Of a stretch of 64,000 nucleotides of DNA, positions 1-7,867 are shown in pieces. The stretch is from Firmicutes bacterium UBA7510. GTDB lineage: Bacteria; Bacillota; Clostridia; Tissierellales; Sedimentibacteraceae. The DNA lies in contig DLNM01000026.1 of the NCBI GenBank assembly GCA_002479485.1, positions 1-64,000 on the forward strand. The letters are read 5' to 3'. Both the position numbers and the translations under genes were made by a program. The notes beneath the pieces are model-generated. The model searched no databases. It saw only the letters and a list, made by a program, of their open reading frames with translations, and was not told the origin of the DNA. The first letter of the stretch is position 1, and every line of letters starts with the position of its first letter.

Positions 1-2
1 AT

Positions 3-126
3 GATATCTGGTGATAATAGCAAAGAGGACACACCTGTTCCCATCCCGAACACAGAAGTTAAGCTCTTTAGCGCTGATGATACTTGGTGGGAGACTGCCC
101 GGGAAAGTAAGACATCGCCAGATATC
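3..126 (+). rRNA. rrf: 5S ribosomal RNA
   Basis: The sequence holds the conserved 5S core (cacctgttcccatcccgaac, then gaagttaagctc and the GGGAGACTGCCCGGG-like arm). The ends pair as the terminal helix: gatatctggtg at 3-13 with cgccagatatc at 116-126. A run of T follows at once, which fits a terminator or processing end. The 16S and 23S genes would lie to the left, outside the window. The exact ends are inferred from the helix. Confidence 0.95.
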
Positions 127-132
127 TTTTTT

Positions 133-1044
133 TTATATAAAAGTAATCATATCTCTATACGTATCCATAACACAGTAAGCGCCTAATGGGATTGTTATCA
201 TTGGGAAGCAGTGACCTGATTTTATATTATACATTACTGGTTTATTCAAATTAGAAAACGTATCAATAAGTAATTTTTCATATGTATAACTCTCATCATA
301 TTTGTTATCACAATTTGTAAAATCTCCTAATATTATTCCGCTACAGTCTTGTATTTTTTTAGAATAAATAAGTTGTTGAAGCATTCTATCTATCTTAGGT
401 ACGCTTTCATCTATGTCTTCTAGAAAAAGAATTTTATTTTTTGTATCTATTTCATATTTCGTCCCTATGCTAGAGACGATGATTGATAAATTTCCTCCGA
501 TTATTTGTCCTGCTGCTTTTCCTTCTGCAATTTTTTTGAACCTTTCAAGATTAGGATTTATTAAATGTAAAATTCTATCCATATTTATGGTATGTTCAAA
601 GCTATTTTTAGTAAACTCATCATAGTTATTTAGCATGTTTGAATAAACCATTGGGCCATGAAAGGTTACTAAATTTGATAACTGATTCAGGCATATATGA
701 AGGCTTGTGATATCACTGTATCCAACAAATATTTTAGGATAAGATTTTGGTATGCTAAAATCTATATATTTTAGAATCCTACTACAACCATACCCACCTC
801 TAACGCAAAATATAGCATCAACATCCTCATCCAAAAACATGTTATTAATATCTTCGGCGCGAATCATATCATTTCCAGACAAATAGCCATTATAACTTAA
901 GTATATACTCTTACCATCTTTTGTATTATAGCCAAGGTCTTGTAATAGTTGTTTACATTTTAATATATTCTCTAGACTTGTAGGGGAAGAAGGTGACACC
1001 AAACCTATAGTGTTTCCTGCTAAAATTTTTTTAGGAAAATTCAT
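133..1044 (-). CDS. LD-carboxypeptidase (peptidase family S66)
   Basis: Muramoyltetrapeptide LD-carboxypeptidase-like serine peptidase, 303 residues, the usual length of family S66. Visible family marks are the N-terminal GNTIGLVSPSSP, the VRGGYG segment, the GYSDIT segment that carries the nucleophilic serine, the FLEDIDE segment that carries the catalytic glutamate and a SGHCFP segment with the histidine. It trims the terminal D-residue from murein peptides, or processes related cytosolic peptides; self-immunity roles of the MccF type are known in the family. I chose the ATG at 1044 because AAGGTGG lies five bases before it; a GTG at 1053 is part of that ribosome site. The gene converges on the 5S rRNA with only about six bases between them. 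Confidence 0.88.
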   Translation of the reverse strand: MNFPKKILAGNTIGLVSPSSPTSLENILKCKQLLQDLGYNTKDGKSIYLSYNGYLSGNDMIRAEDINNMFLDEDVDAIFCVRGGYGCSRILKYIDFSIPKSYPKIFVGYSDITSLHICLNQLSNLVTFHGPMVYSNMLNNYDEFTKNSFEHTINMDRILHLINPNLERFKKIAEGKAAGQIIGGNLSIIVSSIGTKYEIDTKNKILFLEDIDESVPKIDRMLQQLIYSKKIQDCSGIILGDFTNCDNKYDESYTYEKLLIDTFSNLNKPVMYNIKSGHCFPMITIPLGAYCVMDTYRDMITFI

Positions 1045-1380
1045 AAATACCACCTTATTTTAATATTATTTATAATTTATATTGAAAACTCTTGTCAATA
1101 ATATATATTTTATGAATATATTAATTATCACATGATAAATTTTAAAATTATTTTTTGTATTTACTTCTTTACTGCATAATTACATAAATTATTTTATTCC
1201 GTGTCTTAAATATTAACTATGATATTTACAGACTCTAATAAATAGTGCTAAAATGATAATAATAATTTACATATGTAATATGGAAAAAGAGATATTAGCG
1301 TAAAAAAGGCATTTCACGCTATTTTATTGCCACTTCAATGTCTCGATGTAGACGAGACTATGGCATAATGAGAGGTAAAT
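1045..1380. promoter_or_regulatory. lysA upstream region with promoter and paired-hairpin leader
   Basis: A gene-free stretch of about 335 bases. A sigma-A type promoter can be read at TTTACA (1225-1230), 18 bases, TAAAAT (1249-1254). Close to lysA, 1297-1320 forms a hairpin (AGCGT arm and ACGCT arm), and 1328-1365 forms another (TGCCA/TGGCA with an inner GTCTCG/CGAGAC stem), followed by AATGAGAGG and the start codon. The same arrangement stands before the methyltransferase gene at 4771-4831. I see no lysine riboswitch here. Confidence 0.55.
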
Positions 1381-2673
1381 ATGATTAAAGAAGTTAAAAA
1401 CAATGTATTTTATTTTGATGGATGTAATACTGTAGAGTTAGCAAATAAGTACGGAACACCACTATATGTATATTCGGAAAATGATATTATAGACAAGTGT
1501 AATGAATTAAAAAATTGTTTTATTAACAAATTTAATGATGTAAGGGTAGCATATGCTTCTAAAGCTTTTTTATCTTTATATATGTGTAAAATTATTGAGA
1601 GAGAGGGATTTTGTCTTGATGTAGTGTCAGGTGGAGAGTTATATGTGGCTTTAAAGGCAAAATTTCCAGCAGACAGAATAGAACTTAATGGAAATAATAA
1701 GCTAGTCAGTGAAATAGAAATGGCAATCGATAATAATATAGGAAGAATTATTGTCGATAGCTTAAATGAGCTTGACATAATTGAGAAAATATGTAAAATT
1801 AAAAATAAAAAAATCAGTATTCTATTTAGAATTACGCCTGGAGTTAATATTAAATCTCACGATTATATTGCAACTGGGAAAAAAGACTCGAAATTTGGAA
1901 TACCATTAGATGAGGACGTTATATTTCCATATGTTGAAAGAGCAATAAATTCTGAGTATGTAAATTTTTTAGGGTTTCATTTTCATATTGGTTCACAGCT
2001 TCATGATAATAAACCATATTTAATTGCTCTTGAAACATCACTTAAGCTAGTTAAAGAAATAAAGGAAAGGTACAATTTTAATGTAACTGAACTAAACCTA
2101 GGTGGTGGATTTGGTATACACTATGTAGAGGCTGATAATAGAAGACCATTTTCGTATTTTATTGATCCTCTTATGAAAAGAATTGAAGAATTTTTTAATG
2201 AAGTAGATATCCCTAGACCTATAATAGTAATTGAACCAGGAAGAAGCATAGTAGGAGAAGCCGGTATTACTCTTTACACTGTTGGCAGTATAAAGGCTAT
2301 AAAAGGCGTTAGAAGCTATGTGTCAGTAGATGGTGGAATGACTGACAATATAAGACCAGCACTTTATAATGCTAACTATGAAGGAATAATTGCAAATAAA
2401 GCGAATAATAGTAAGAAAGATAAATTTACAATTTGCGGAAAGTGCTGCGAGTCAGGAGATATACTCATAAAGGATATTAAATTACCAGGTCCGGAAACAG
2501 GTGATGTTTTTGCAATGTTTTCTACTGGCGCTTATTGCTTTTCAATGGCAAGTAACTATAATAAAAATCTATTGCCAGCAGTAGTTATTGTAAATAATGG
2601 CAAAAGTGAACTAATTGTAAGAAGACAAAGCTTTGATGATTTAATTATAAATGATGTAGTAGATAATATATAA
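1381..2673 (+). CDS. lysA: Diaminopimelate decarboxylase
   Basis: Decarboxylates meso-diaminopimelate to L-lysine, the last lysine step; cytosolic, PLP-dependent, alanine-racemase fold (fold type III), 430 residues, normal length. The PLP lysine is K61 in AYASKAF. The barrel motifs FHFHIGSQ and LGGGFGIHY and the phosphate-binding EPGRSIVGEAG are present, as is the C-terminal CCESGDIL that gives the active-site cysteine and substrate contacts, and the GAYCFSMASNYN segment. AGAGGT stands seven bases before the ATG. It leads an operon with an M20 peptidase and dapF, so the locus works on the diaminopimelate branch. Confidence 0.97.
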   Translation: MIKEVKNNVFYFDGCNTVELANKYGTPLYVYSENDIIDKCNELKNCFINKFNDVRVAYASKAFLSLYMCKIIEREGFCLDVVSGGELYVALKAKFPADRIELNGNNKLVSEIEMAIDNNIGRIIVDSLNELDIIEKICKIKNKKISILFRITPGVNIKSHDYIATGKKDSKFGIPLDEDVIFPYVERAINSEYVNFLGFHFHIGSQLHDNKPYLIALETSLKLVKEIKERYNFNVTELNLGGGFGIHYVEADNRRPFSYFIDPLMKRIEEFFNEVDIPRPIIVIEPGRSIVGEAGITLYTVGSIKAIKGVRSYVSVDGGMTDNIRPALYNANYEGIIANKANNSKKDKFTICGKCCESGDILIKDIKLPGPETGDVFAMFSTGAYCFSMASNYNKNLLPAVVIVNNGKSELIVRRQSFDDLIINDVVDNI

Positions 2674-2702
2674 ATATATATAATTTTATTTGGGGGACTA
2701 AA

Positions 2703-3893
2703 ATGGACATAGAAAAAAGAATAAATGAGATTTTTAGTGAACTAGTTGAGATTAGGAGAGATTTTCACGCTAATCCAGAGTTAAGTGAAAAAGAATTTAG
2801 AACATCAGATAAAATATGTGAAATTTTAAAGAATTTAAACATAGAGTATACGAAAAATGTTGCTGAAACTGGCATAGTTGGTATAATACGAGGAAAAAAA
2901 GGTGGTAAAACTGTAGCAGCAAGAGCTGACATTGATGCATTGCCAATAGTTGAAAAAAATGACGTTCCGTATAAGTCGAAAAACTGTGGAGTTATGCATG
3001 CATGCGGGCACGATATCCATACTACAGTTTTAATTGGTGTAGCTAAAATATTAAAAGAACTTGAATCAGAATTTGAAGGTAACGTAAAGCTTTTCTTTCA
3101 ACCAGCTGAAGAAACTGTTGGAGGAGCAAAAAGAATGGTTCAAGAAGGATGTCTTAAAAATCCAGATGTTGACTATGTAGTAGGGTTACATGTACAATCA
3201 TATATAGATGCTGGGAAAATTGAGCTTAAGTATGGTAAATTAAATGCTCAGACAGATGAGCTAAAAATAACAATACTAGGCAAGTCTGGTCATGGAGCCT
3301 ATCCAGATACTAGCATAGATGCCATAGTAATTGCAGCAAATGTTATAACTGCTCTACAAACCCTAGTTAGCAGAAATATTTCTCCACTTAACAGCGTAGT
3401 ATTATCTCTTGGTCAAATAAATGGCGGAACAAAAAATAATATTATTTGTGATAGTGTTGAAATAAAGGGCATATTAAGAACCCTAGATAGTGAAACAAGA
3501 GCCTATGCTATAAAAAGAATTCAAGAAATAACTACAAATATATGCGACGCTTATGGTGGTAATTGTTTAATAGAGATAAAAGATGGGTATAGGTATTTAA
3601 TAAATAGTGATGAAGTAGTTGATATTATTTATAATACAGCCAAGGAAATTATAGGGGAAGAAAATATACAGTTTAAAGAAATGCCTAGCATGGGTGGTGA
3701 GGATTTTTCATATTTTATGGATGACAATGTGAAAGGTGCTTTTTATCATTTAGGTTGTGGAAATAAGGAAAAAGGAATTACATCACCACTTCACAGCGAT
3801 AGCTTTGATGTCGATGAAAATTGTATAAAAACAGGAGTTCTTGTTCAAGTTAAAAGTATCTTAGCGTTATTAGATGCCAATAGGGGGAATTGA
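2703..3893 (+). CDS. M20 family amidohydrolase, possible N-acetyldiaminopimelate deacetylase
   Basis: Metal-dependent amidohydrolase of the M20D (hippurate/IAA-amino-acid hydrolase) group, 396 residues. The metal-binding segments are visible: MHACGHDIHT, QPAEETVGGA, GLHVQ, MGGEDFSYF and the C-terminal HSDSF. The inserted dimerisation domain lies between about residues 185 and 300. It sits between lysA and dapF, 29 bases after one and two bases before the other, so an N-acetyl-diaminopimelate deacetylase role in the acetylase pathway is likely. Sequence alone cannot separate this from a general amino-acid amidohydrolase. The site GGGGG stands six bases before the ATG. Confidence 0.8.
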   Translation: MDIEKRINEIFSELVEIRRDFHANPELSEKEFRTSDKICEILKNLNIEYTKNVAETGIVGIIRGKKGGKTVAARADIDALPIVEKNDVPYKSKNCGVMHACGHDIHTTVLIGVAKILKELESEFEGNVKLFFQPAEETVGGAKRMVQEGCLKNPDVDYVVGLHVQSYIDAGKIELKYGKLNAQTDELKITILGKSGHGAYPDTSIDAIVIAANVITALQTLVSRNISPLNSVVLSLGQINGGTKNNIICDSVEIKGILRTLDSETRAYAIKRIQEITTNICDAYGGNCLIEIKDGYRYLINSDEVVDIIYNTAKEIIGEENIQFKEMPSMGGEDFSYFMDDNVKGAFYHLGCGNKEKGITSPLHSDSFDVDENCIKTGVLVQVKSILALLDANRGN

Positions 3894-3895
3894 TA

Positions 3896-4753
3896 ATGGA
3901 ATTTACTAAAATTCAAGGTGCTGGTAATGATTTTATAATTATAAATAATACAAAGATAGGTTTGTCCGAAAGCAAACAATCAAATCTTGCAAAGCGTATA
4001 TGCAAAAGAAAATATTCAATTGGCGCTGATGGTCTAATAGTAATAGAACATGCAAAGAGTAATGCTGATTTTAAAATGAACTTTTTTAATTCTGATGGAA
4101 GTGTGGCTGAAATGTGTGGTAACGGAGCAAGATGTGTTGCGAGATATGCATATGAAAACAGAATTGCATGGGAAAATATGATTATAGAAACAATGGCTGG
4201 GAATATATCTGTTTGGAGAATTGATAAAAGAACATACAAGGTTAAATTAAATAATCCATCTTTCATTGATTTGGTAAATAAGATTGATATAGACAATGTT
4301 GAATATGATTATTCTTATATAGAGCTTGGTAATCCAGGGATTCCACATGTAATTATTAGATACAAAGGATTAAATAATATTGGCAATATTGATAATAATT
4401 GTGATATATTAGAGTTAGCAAGAAAAATAAGACAAAATAAAAAATTTATTAAGGGTAGTAATGTATCTTTTTATGATATAATAGATAATGATAATATAGT
4501 TATTAGAACATATGAACGTGGAGTAGAAAATTTCACATTGGCATGTGGTACTGCTGCTGGTGCAACAGGAACTGTTATATCACTAAAAAATGAACTTCCA
4601 TACAAAAGCATTAAGCTATTATTTGAGGGTGGAGAATTAACTGTTCAGGTTGATAAATCTGATAAAAATATTATAGAAAATATATATTTAATTGGAGATA
4701 CTAATATTGTAGCTACCGGAAAAATTATGGATGAAGATTTATACAATAATTAA
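3896..4753 (+). CDS. dapF: Diaminopimelate epimerase
   Basis: Interconverts LL- and meso-diaminopimelate by a two-cysteine acid/base mechanism. Both catalytic cysteines are visible, in AEMCGNGARCVARYA and in LACGTAAGATG. The N-terminus reads MEFTKIQGAGNDF, the family signature, which fixes the ATG at 3896; an upstream TTG at 3890 overlaps the stop of the preceding gene and is less likely. 285 residues. Third gene of the lysA operon. Confidence 0.96.
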   Translation: MEFTKIQGAGNDFIIINNTKIGLSESKQSNLAKRICKRKYSIGADGLIVIEHAKSNADFKMNFFNSDGSVAEMCGNGARCVARYAYENRIAWENMIIETMAGNISVWRIDKRTYKVKLNNPSFIDLVNKIDIDNVEYDYSYIELGNPGIPHVIIRYKGLNNIGNIDNNCDILELARKIRQNKKFIKGSNVSFYDIIDNDNIVIRTYERGVENFTLACGTAAGATGTVISLKNELPYKSIKLLFEGGELTVQVDKSDKNIIENIYLIGDTNIVATGKIMDEDLYNN

Positions 4754-4770
4754 GGTTTTACGAAAAGGAT

Positions 4771-4831
4771 AGCGTGAAATGCATTTCACACTTTATAAAT
4801 GATGCCACTACGTGGCAAATGAGAGGATAAT
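4771..4831 (+). repeat. Palindromic leader element, second copy
   Basis: Two hairpins lie between dapF and the methyltransferase gene: a perfect palindrome GTGAAATGCATTTCAC at 4774-4789 and TGCCAC-tac-GTGGCA at 4803-4817, then AATGAGAGG, which is the ribosome site of the next gene. The same order of parts lies before lysA (1297-1380), where the second hairpin carries an extra inner stem. The copies share the ribosome-site end, so the element appears to belong to the mRNA leader. Function unknown. Confidence 0.6.
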
Positions 4832-5971
4832 ATGGAGAAGATAAAGCTTGCTGCGGTGTGTACCTTTGGTTTAGAAGCTGTAGTAAAAAGAGAATTACAA
4901 GATTTAGGATATGACAATTTAGAAACTGATAATGGTTGGGTATACTTTGATGCAGAAGTAGAGGATATTGCAAAAACAAACATTAATCTAAGAAGTGCAG
5001 AAAGAATTATGCTTATATTAGGGCAATTTAAAGCACTTAGCTTTGAAGAACTTTTTAATAAAACATATGAATTACCGTGGGACGAGTGGATAAGTGTTGA
5101 CGGCAAATTTACCGTAAAGGGTAAATCGGTTAAATCCAAACTATTTAGCGTGCCTGACTGCCAATCTATAGTAAAAAAAGCAGTTGTTAAAAAATTAGCA
5201 GAAAAATATGATGTTGAATGGTTTTCTGAAAGTGGAGCAGAATTTACTATACTTGTTTCAATTCATAAAGATATAGCAACTATATCAATGGATACTACTG
5301 GCTCTAGAGAAGGCCTGTTTAAGCGTGGATATAGAGAGAAATCAACAATAGCACCATTAAAAGAAACAATGGCAGCAGCATTAATACAGCTAAGCTATTG
5401 GAACAAAAATAGAATTTTACTTGATCCAATGTGTGGTTCAGGAACTATTCCTATAGAGGCAGCATTGATAGGAAGAAATATAGCACCAGGACTTAACAGA
5501 AGCTTTGCTTCAGAAGGCTGGAAAAAAGTTAAGCCTGAATATTTCAAAAATGCCAAAATAGAAGCTCGTAAAAAAATTGATTTAGATACAGATATAAAAA
5601 TATATGCCTATGATATAAGTAAAAAAGCAATAGCAATCGCTAAACAAAATGCTATTGAAGCTGGCGTAGAAGACTGTATAGAGTTTGAAGCTAGAGATAT
5701 CAATTCATTTGGCAAAACACCTTTTGATTATGGTATAATGATAACAAATCCGCCTTATGGTGAGAGAATAGGCAGTGAAGATGAAATAAAGGAAATACAC
5801 AGAACAATTGGCAGAATATTTGGTAAAAATGAAACATGGTCTAATTATATTATTACTTCGAATGAAGAATTTGAAAAAGATTATGGAAAAAAAGCTGATA
5901 AAAAAAGAAAACTATTTAATGGAGATGTTAAGGTTGAATATTATCAGTATTTTGGTAAAAGACCAGAATAA
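4832..5971 (+). CDS. THUMP-domain class I SAM-dependent RNA methyltransferase (RlmL N2-guanine type)
   Basis: Family of the RlmL N-terminal methyltransferase, called YpsC in Bacillus, predicted to make N2-methylguanine in 23S rRNA; 379 residues. An N-terminal ferredoxin-like/THUMP region (about residues 1-155) is followed by a Rossmann methyltransferase with the SAM-binding segment DPMCGSGTIPIEAALIG and the catalytic NPPYGER, the N-P-P-Y motif of exocyclic amine methyltransferases. The ATG follows GAGG by six bases, within the repeated leader element. It may be read as its own unit or from the dapF operon. Confidence 0.88.
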   Translation: MEKIKLAAVCTFGLEAVVKRELQDLGYDNLETDNGWVYFDAEVEDIAKTNINLRSAERIMLILGQFKALSFEELFNKTYELPWDEWISVDGKFTVKGKSVKSKLFSVPDCQSIVKKAVVKKLAEKYDVEWFSESGAEFTILVSIHKDIATISMDTTGSREGLFKRGYREKSTIAPLKETMAAALIQLSYWNKNRILLDPMCGSGTIPIEAALIGRNIAPGLNRSFASEGWKKVKPEYFKNAKIEARKKIDLDTDIKIYAYDISKKAIAIAKQNAIEAGVEDCIEFEARDINSFGKTPFDYGIMITNPPYGERIGSEDEIKEIHRTIGRIFGKNETWSNYIITSNEEFEKDYGKKADKKRKLFNGDVKVEYYQYFGKRPE

Positions 5972-6048
5972 CTATTAATATTTTAATATTAAAATAAAAT
6001 GGTATTTTAAGTAAGGAAAATATACTTTTATTTATTGTGTCAATATGA

Positions 6049-6054
6049 TATAAT
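6049..6054 (+). promoter_or_regulatory. -10 box of the Nudix gene
   Basis: TATAAT at 6049-6054 with a weak T-rich -35 region about 17 bases upstream. A start of transcription near 6061 rules out the GTG at 6064 as start codon and supports the ATG at 6085. Confidence 0.45.
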
Positions 6055-6084
6055 AATTTCTATGTGCTATATAGGAGTTGTATT

Positions 6085-6519
6085 ATGATAAAAGAGATAA
6101 GTGCAGGAGGAGTTGTTTTTTTTAGGGATAACATCCTTATGCTAAGAAAATACAATGGTGATTGGGTACTTCCCAAAGGAAGAGTCGAGGGTGAAGAATT
6201 ACTTGAACAGACAGCACTTAGAGAAGTTTACGAGGAAAGTAAGGTAAAGGCTGAATTAGTTAAATATTTGGGAAAAATTAAATATGATTTTAATAGAACA
6301 TCTGTGTCAGGAAGAGTACATATACAAAAAGAAGTATATTGGTATTTAATGATATCAAGAAGTATTCAATGTGCTGCACAAAAAAAAGAAGGCTTTAATG
6401 TAGCGAGCTATGTTCCAATAAAAAAGGCATATGAATTAGCGAAATATGATGATGAAAGAAACATCATATTTGGAGCTATAGATGAAATGAAATTCTATCA
6501 ATTAGATAAGACTAGGTAG
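6085..6519 (+). CDS. Nudix hydrolase
   Basis: Small Nudix pyrophosphohydrolase, 144 residues. The Nudix box starts at G32 (GRVEGEE) and continues to REVYEES (46-52), giving G-x5-E-x7-RE-V-x-EE with serine in place of the usual glycine. The substrate, a nucleoside diphosphate linked to some group, cannot be told; the short N-terminal form SAGGVVFF resembles diadenosine polyphosphate hydrolases. The ATG at 6085 is preceded by AGGAG at seven bases. It is followed within 80 bases by whiA. Confidence 0.88.
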   Translation: MIKEISAGGVVFFRDNILMLRKYNGDWVLPKGRVEGEELLEQTALREVYEESKVKAELVKYLGKIKYDFNRTSVSGRVHIQKEVYWYLMISRSIQCAAQKKEGFNVASYVPIKKAYELAKYDDERNIIFGAIDEMKFYQLDKTR

Positions 6520-6567
6520 TGTGAAGAAAACATTTCACAGTGTTCATAAATCATTTCACACTGTGAA
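6519..6567 (+). promoter_or_regulatory. Overlapping inverted repeats before whiA
   Basis: The 75 bases between the Nudix gene and whiA hold TGTGAA (6520-6525) that can pair with TTCACA (6534-6539), while TTCACAGTG (6534-6542) can also pair with CACTGTGAA (6559-6567). The two pairings share a strand and exclude one another. The whiA ribosome site ATGGAGGTG lies downstream. Role unknown; it may be a transcript end or a leader switch. Confidence 0.45.
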
Positions 6568-6596
6568 GAGTTTTATACACATGGAGGTGTTTTAAT

Positions 6597-7556
6597 ATGA
6601 CTTTTTCTTCGAAATGTAAAAATGAAATATCAAGGCTTAACTTGGAAAAAAGATGTTGTACAATAGCAGAATTATCAGCTTTGATAAGGACAACTGGTTA
6701 TATATCTATAAAAGGATATAATAAATTTGAGATTGAATTTGTCATGGAAAATGCAGCTGTTGCTAGAAGAATTTTTAAAATGATTAAATATTTATATAAT
6801 ACAAATAGTGAAATTACTGTTAAGAAAACTAATAGGCTAAAAAAACACAATAATTATAGTGTAAAAGTAAATGAGGAAGATGTAAAAAAATTATTAATAG
6901 ATACAAAGTTAAGTAAAGATTCTAACATAAATATACTAAAATTTAATTACGGAATTCCAAAATCCTTAGTTAAGGATAGCTGCTGTATACGAGCATATAT
7001 AAGAGGAGCATTTTTAGGATGCGGCTCAATAAGTGATCCTGAAAAATCATATCATGTAGAATTTGTAAGCAATAGGCAAAAACACTGCTATGATTTGGAG
7101 GCTTTGATTAATAAGTATGATTTAGGAGCAAAAAGCATTGCAAGAAAAGAACTATACATAACTTATCTAAAAGATAGTGAAAAAATTGTTGATCTTTTAA
7201 ATGTAATGGGTGCTTATAATTCACTATTAAGTATAGAGAACATAAGAGCTATAAAAGAAACAAGAAATAATGTCAATAGAGTTGTAAATTGTGAAACCGC
7301 TAACCTTGGTAAAATTGTAGATACATCAATACGACAGAAAAATAGCATAATGATACTACAAAAGTACAATGTTATCAATAAATTACCAGAAGGACTCAGA
7401 GAATTAGCATACCTAAGATTGGACAATGAAGATGCTAGTCTGAAAGAACTAGGAGAAATGTTAATTCCACCATTAGGAAAATCTGGGGTCAATCATAGAT
7501 TGAAAAAAATTGAAAAAATTGCAGAAGAAATATTAATAAGGGAGGGTAAGATTTAA
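6597..7556 (+). CDS. whiA: Sporulation/cell division regulator WhiA
   Basis: DNA-binding protein of the WhiA family, 319 residues, the standard length. An N-terminal tandem LAGLIDADG-like region (signs: FSSKCKNEISR, AYIRGAFLGCGSISDPEKSYHVEF) is degenerate for cleavage as in all WhiA proteins, and the C-terminal helix-turn-helix reads ELAYLRLDNEDASLKELGEM followed by SGVNHRLKKIEKIAEEI. In Firmicutes WhiA affects division and chromosome segregation. It is two bases from ptsH, the common Firmicute order. GGAGG stands nine bases before the ATG. Confidence 0.96.
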   Translation: MTFSSKCKNEISRLNLEKRCCTIAELSALIRTTGYISIKGYNKFEIEFVMENAAVARRIFKMIKYLYNTNSEITVKKTNRLKKHNNYSVKVNEEDVKKLLIDTKLSKDSNINILKFNYGIPKSLVKDSCCIRAYIRGAFLGCGSISDPEKSYHVEFVSNRQKHCYDLEALINKYDLGAKSIARKELYITYLKDSEKIVDLLNVMGAYNSLLSIENIRAIKETRNNVNRVVNCETANLGKIVDTSIRQKNSIMILQKYNVINKLPEGLRELAYLRLDNEDASLKELGEMLIPPLGKSGVNHRLKKIEKIAEEILIREGKI

Positions 7557-7558
7557 TA

Positions 7559-7825
7559 ATGAGATCTCAAACCGTACAAATAAAAAACAGAGTAGGATTA
7601 CATGCAAGACCAGCAGCAATGTTTGTTAAGAAATCTAGAGAATTTGAAAGTGAAATAATTCTTAAGAAAGATATGCAGGAAGCAAACGGCAAAAGTATCA
7701 TAGGTATTATGGCTTTAGGTGCTCATCAAGGAGATGAAATAACTATTCTTGCAAAAGGTCTTGATGAAGATAACGCTATAGTTGAGTTATCAGAATTATT
7801 ATCATCATTAGATGAAGAAGAATAA
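7559..7825 (+). CDS. ptsH: Phosphocarrier protein HPr
   Basis: 88-residue HPr-fold protein. H15 in GLHARPA is the PEP-dependent phosphorylation site, and S46 in GKSIIGIMAL is the HPr kinase site, so both the sugar transport and the catabolite-control function are kept. In Bacillus the gene after whiA is crh, which lacks His15; this copy keeps the histidine, so HPr is the better call. No enzyme I gene is in the window. A terminator follows. Confidence 0.93.
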   Translation: MRSQTVQIKNRVGLHARPAAMFVKKSREFESEIILKKDMQEANGKSIIGIMALGAHQGDEITILAKGLDEDNAIVELSELLSSLDEEE

Positions 7826-7836
7826 AATTTAAACTA

Positions 7837-7863
7837 AAAAGGATGTCAATTGACATCCTTTTA
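7837..7863. terminator. Bidirectional terminator between ptsH and the GerMN gene
   Basis: AAAAGGATGTC-aatt-GACATCCTTTT hairpin between two converging genes, with A-tract and T-tract on either side so that it can serve both strands. Confidence 0.9.
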
Positions 7864-7867
7864 TAGT

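Noticed and set aside
1..186. Plus-strand reading frame of 61 codons at the window start
   Set aside because: It lies within the 5S rRNA and its tail; no ribosome site.
1045..1380. Possible lysine riboswitch before lysA
   Set aside because: The region has hairpins but none of the conserved lysine-riboswitch core, and there is no terminator/antiterminator pair.
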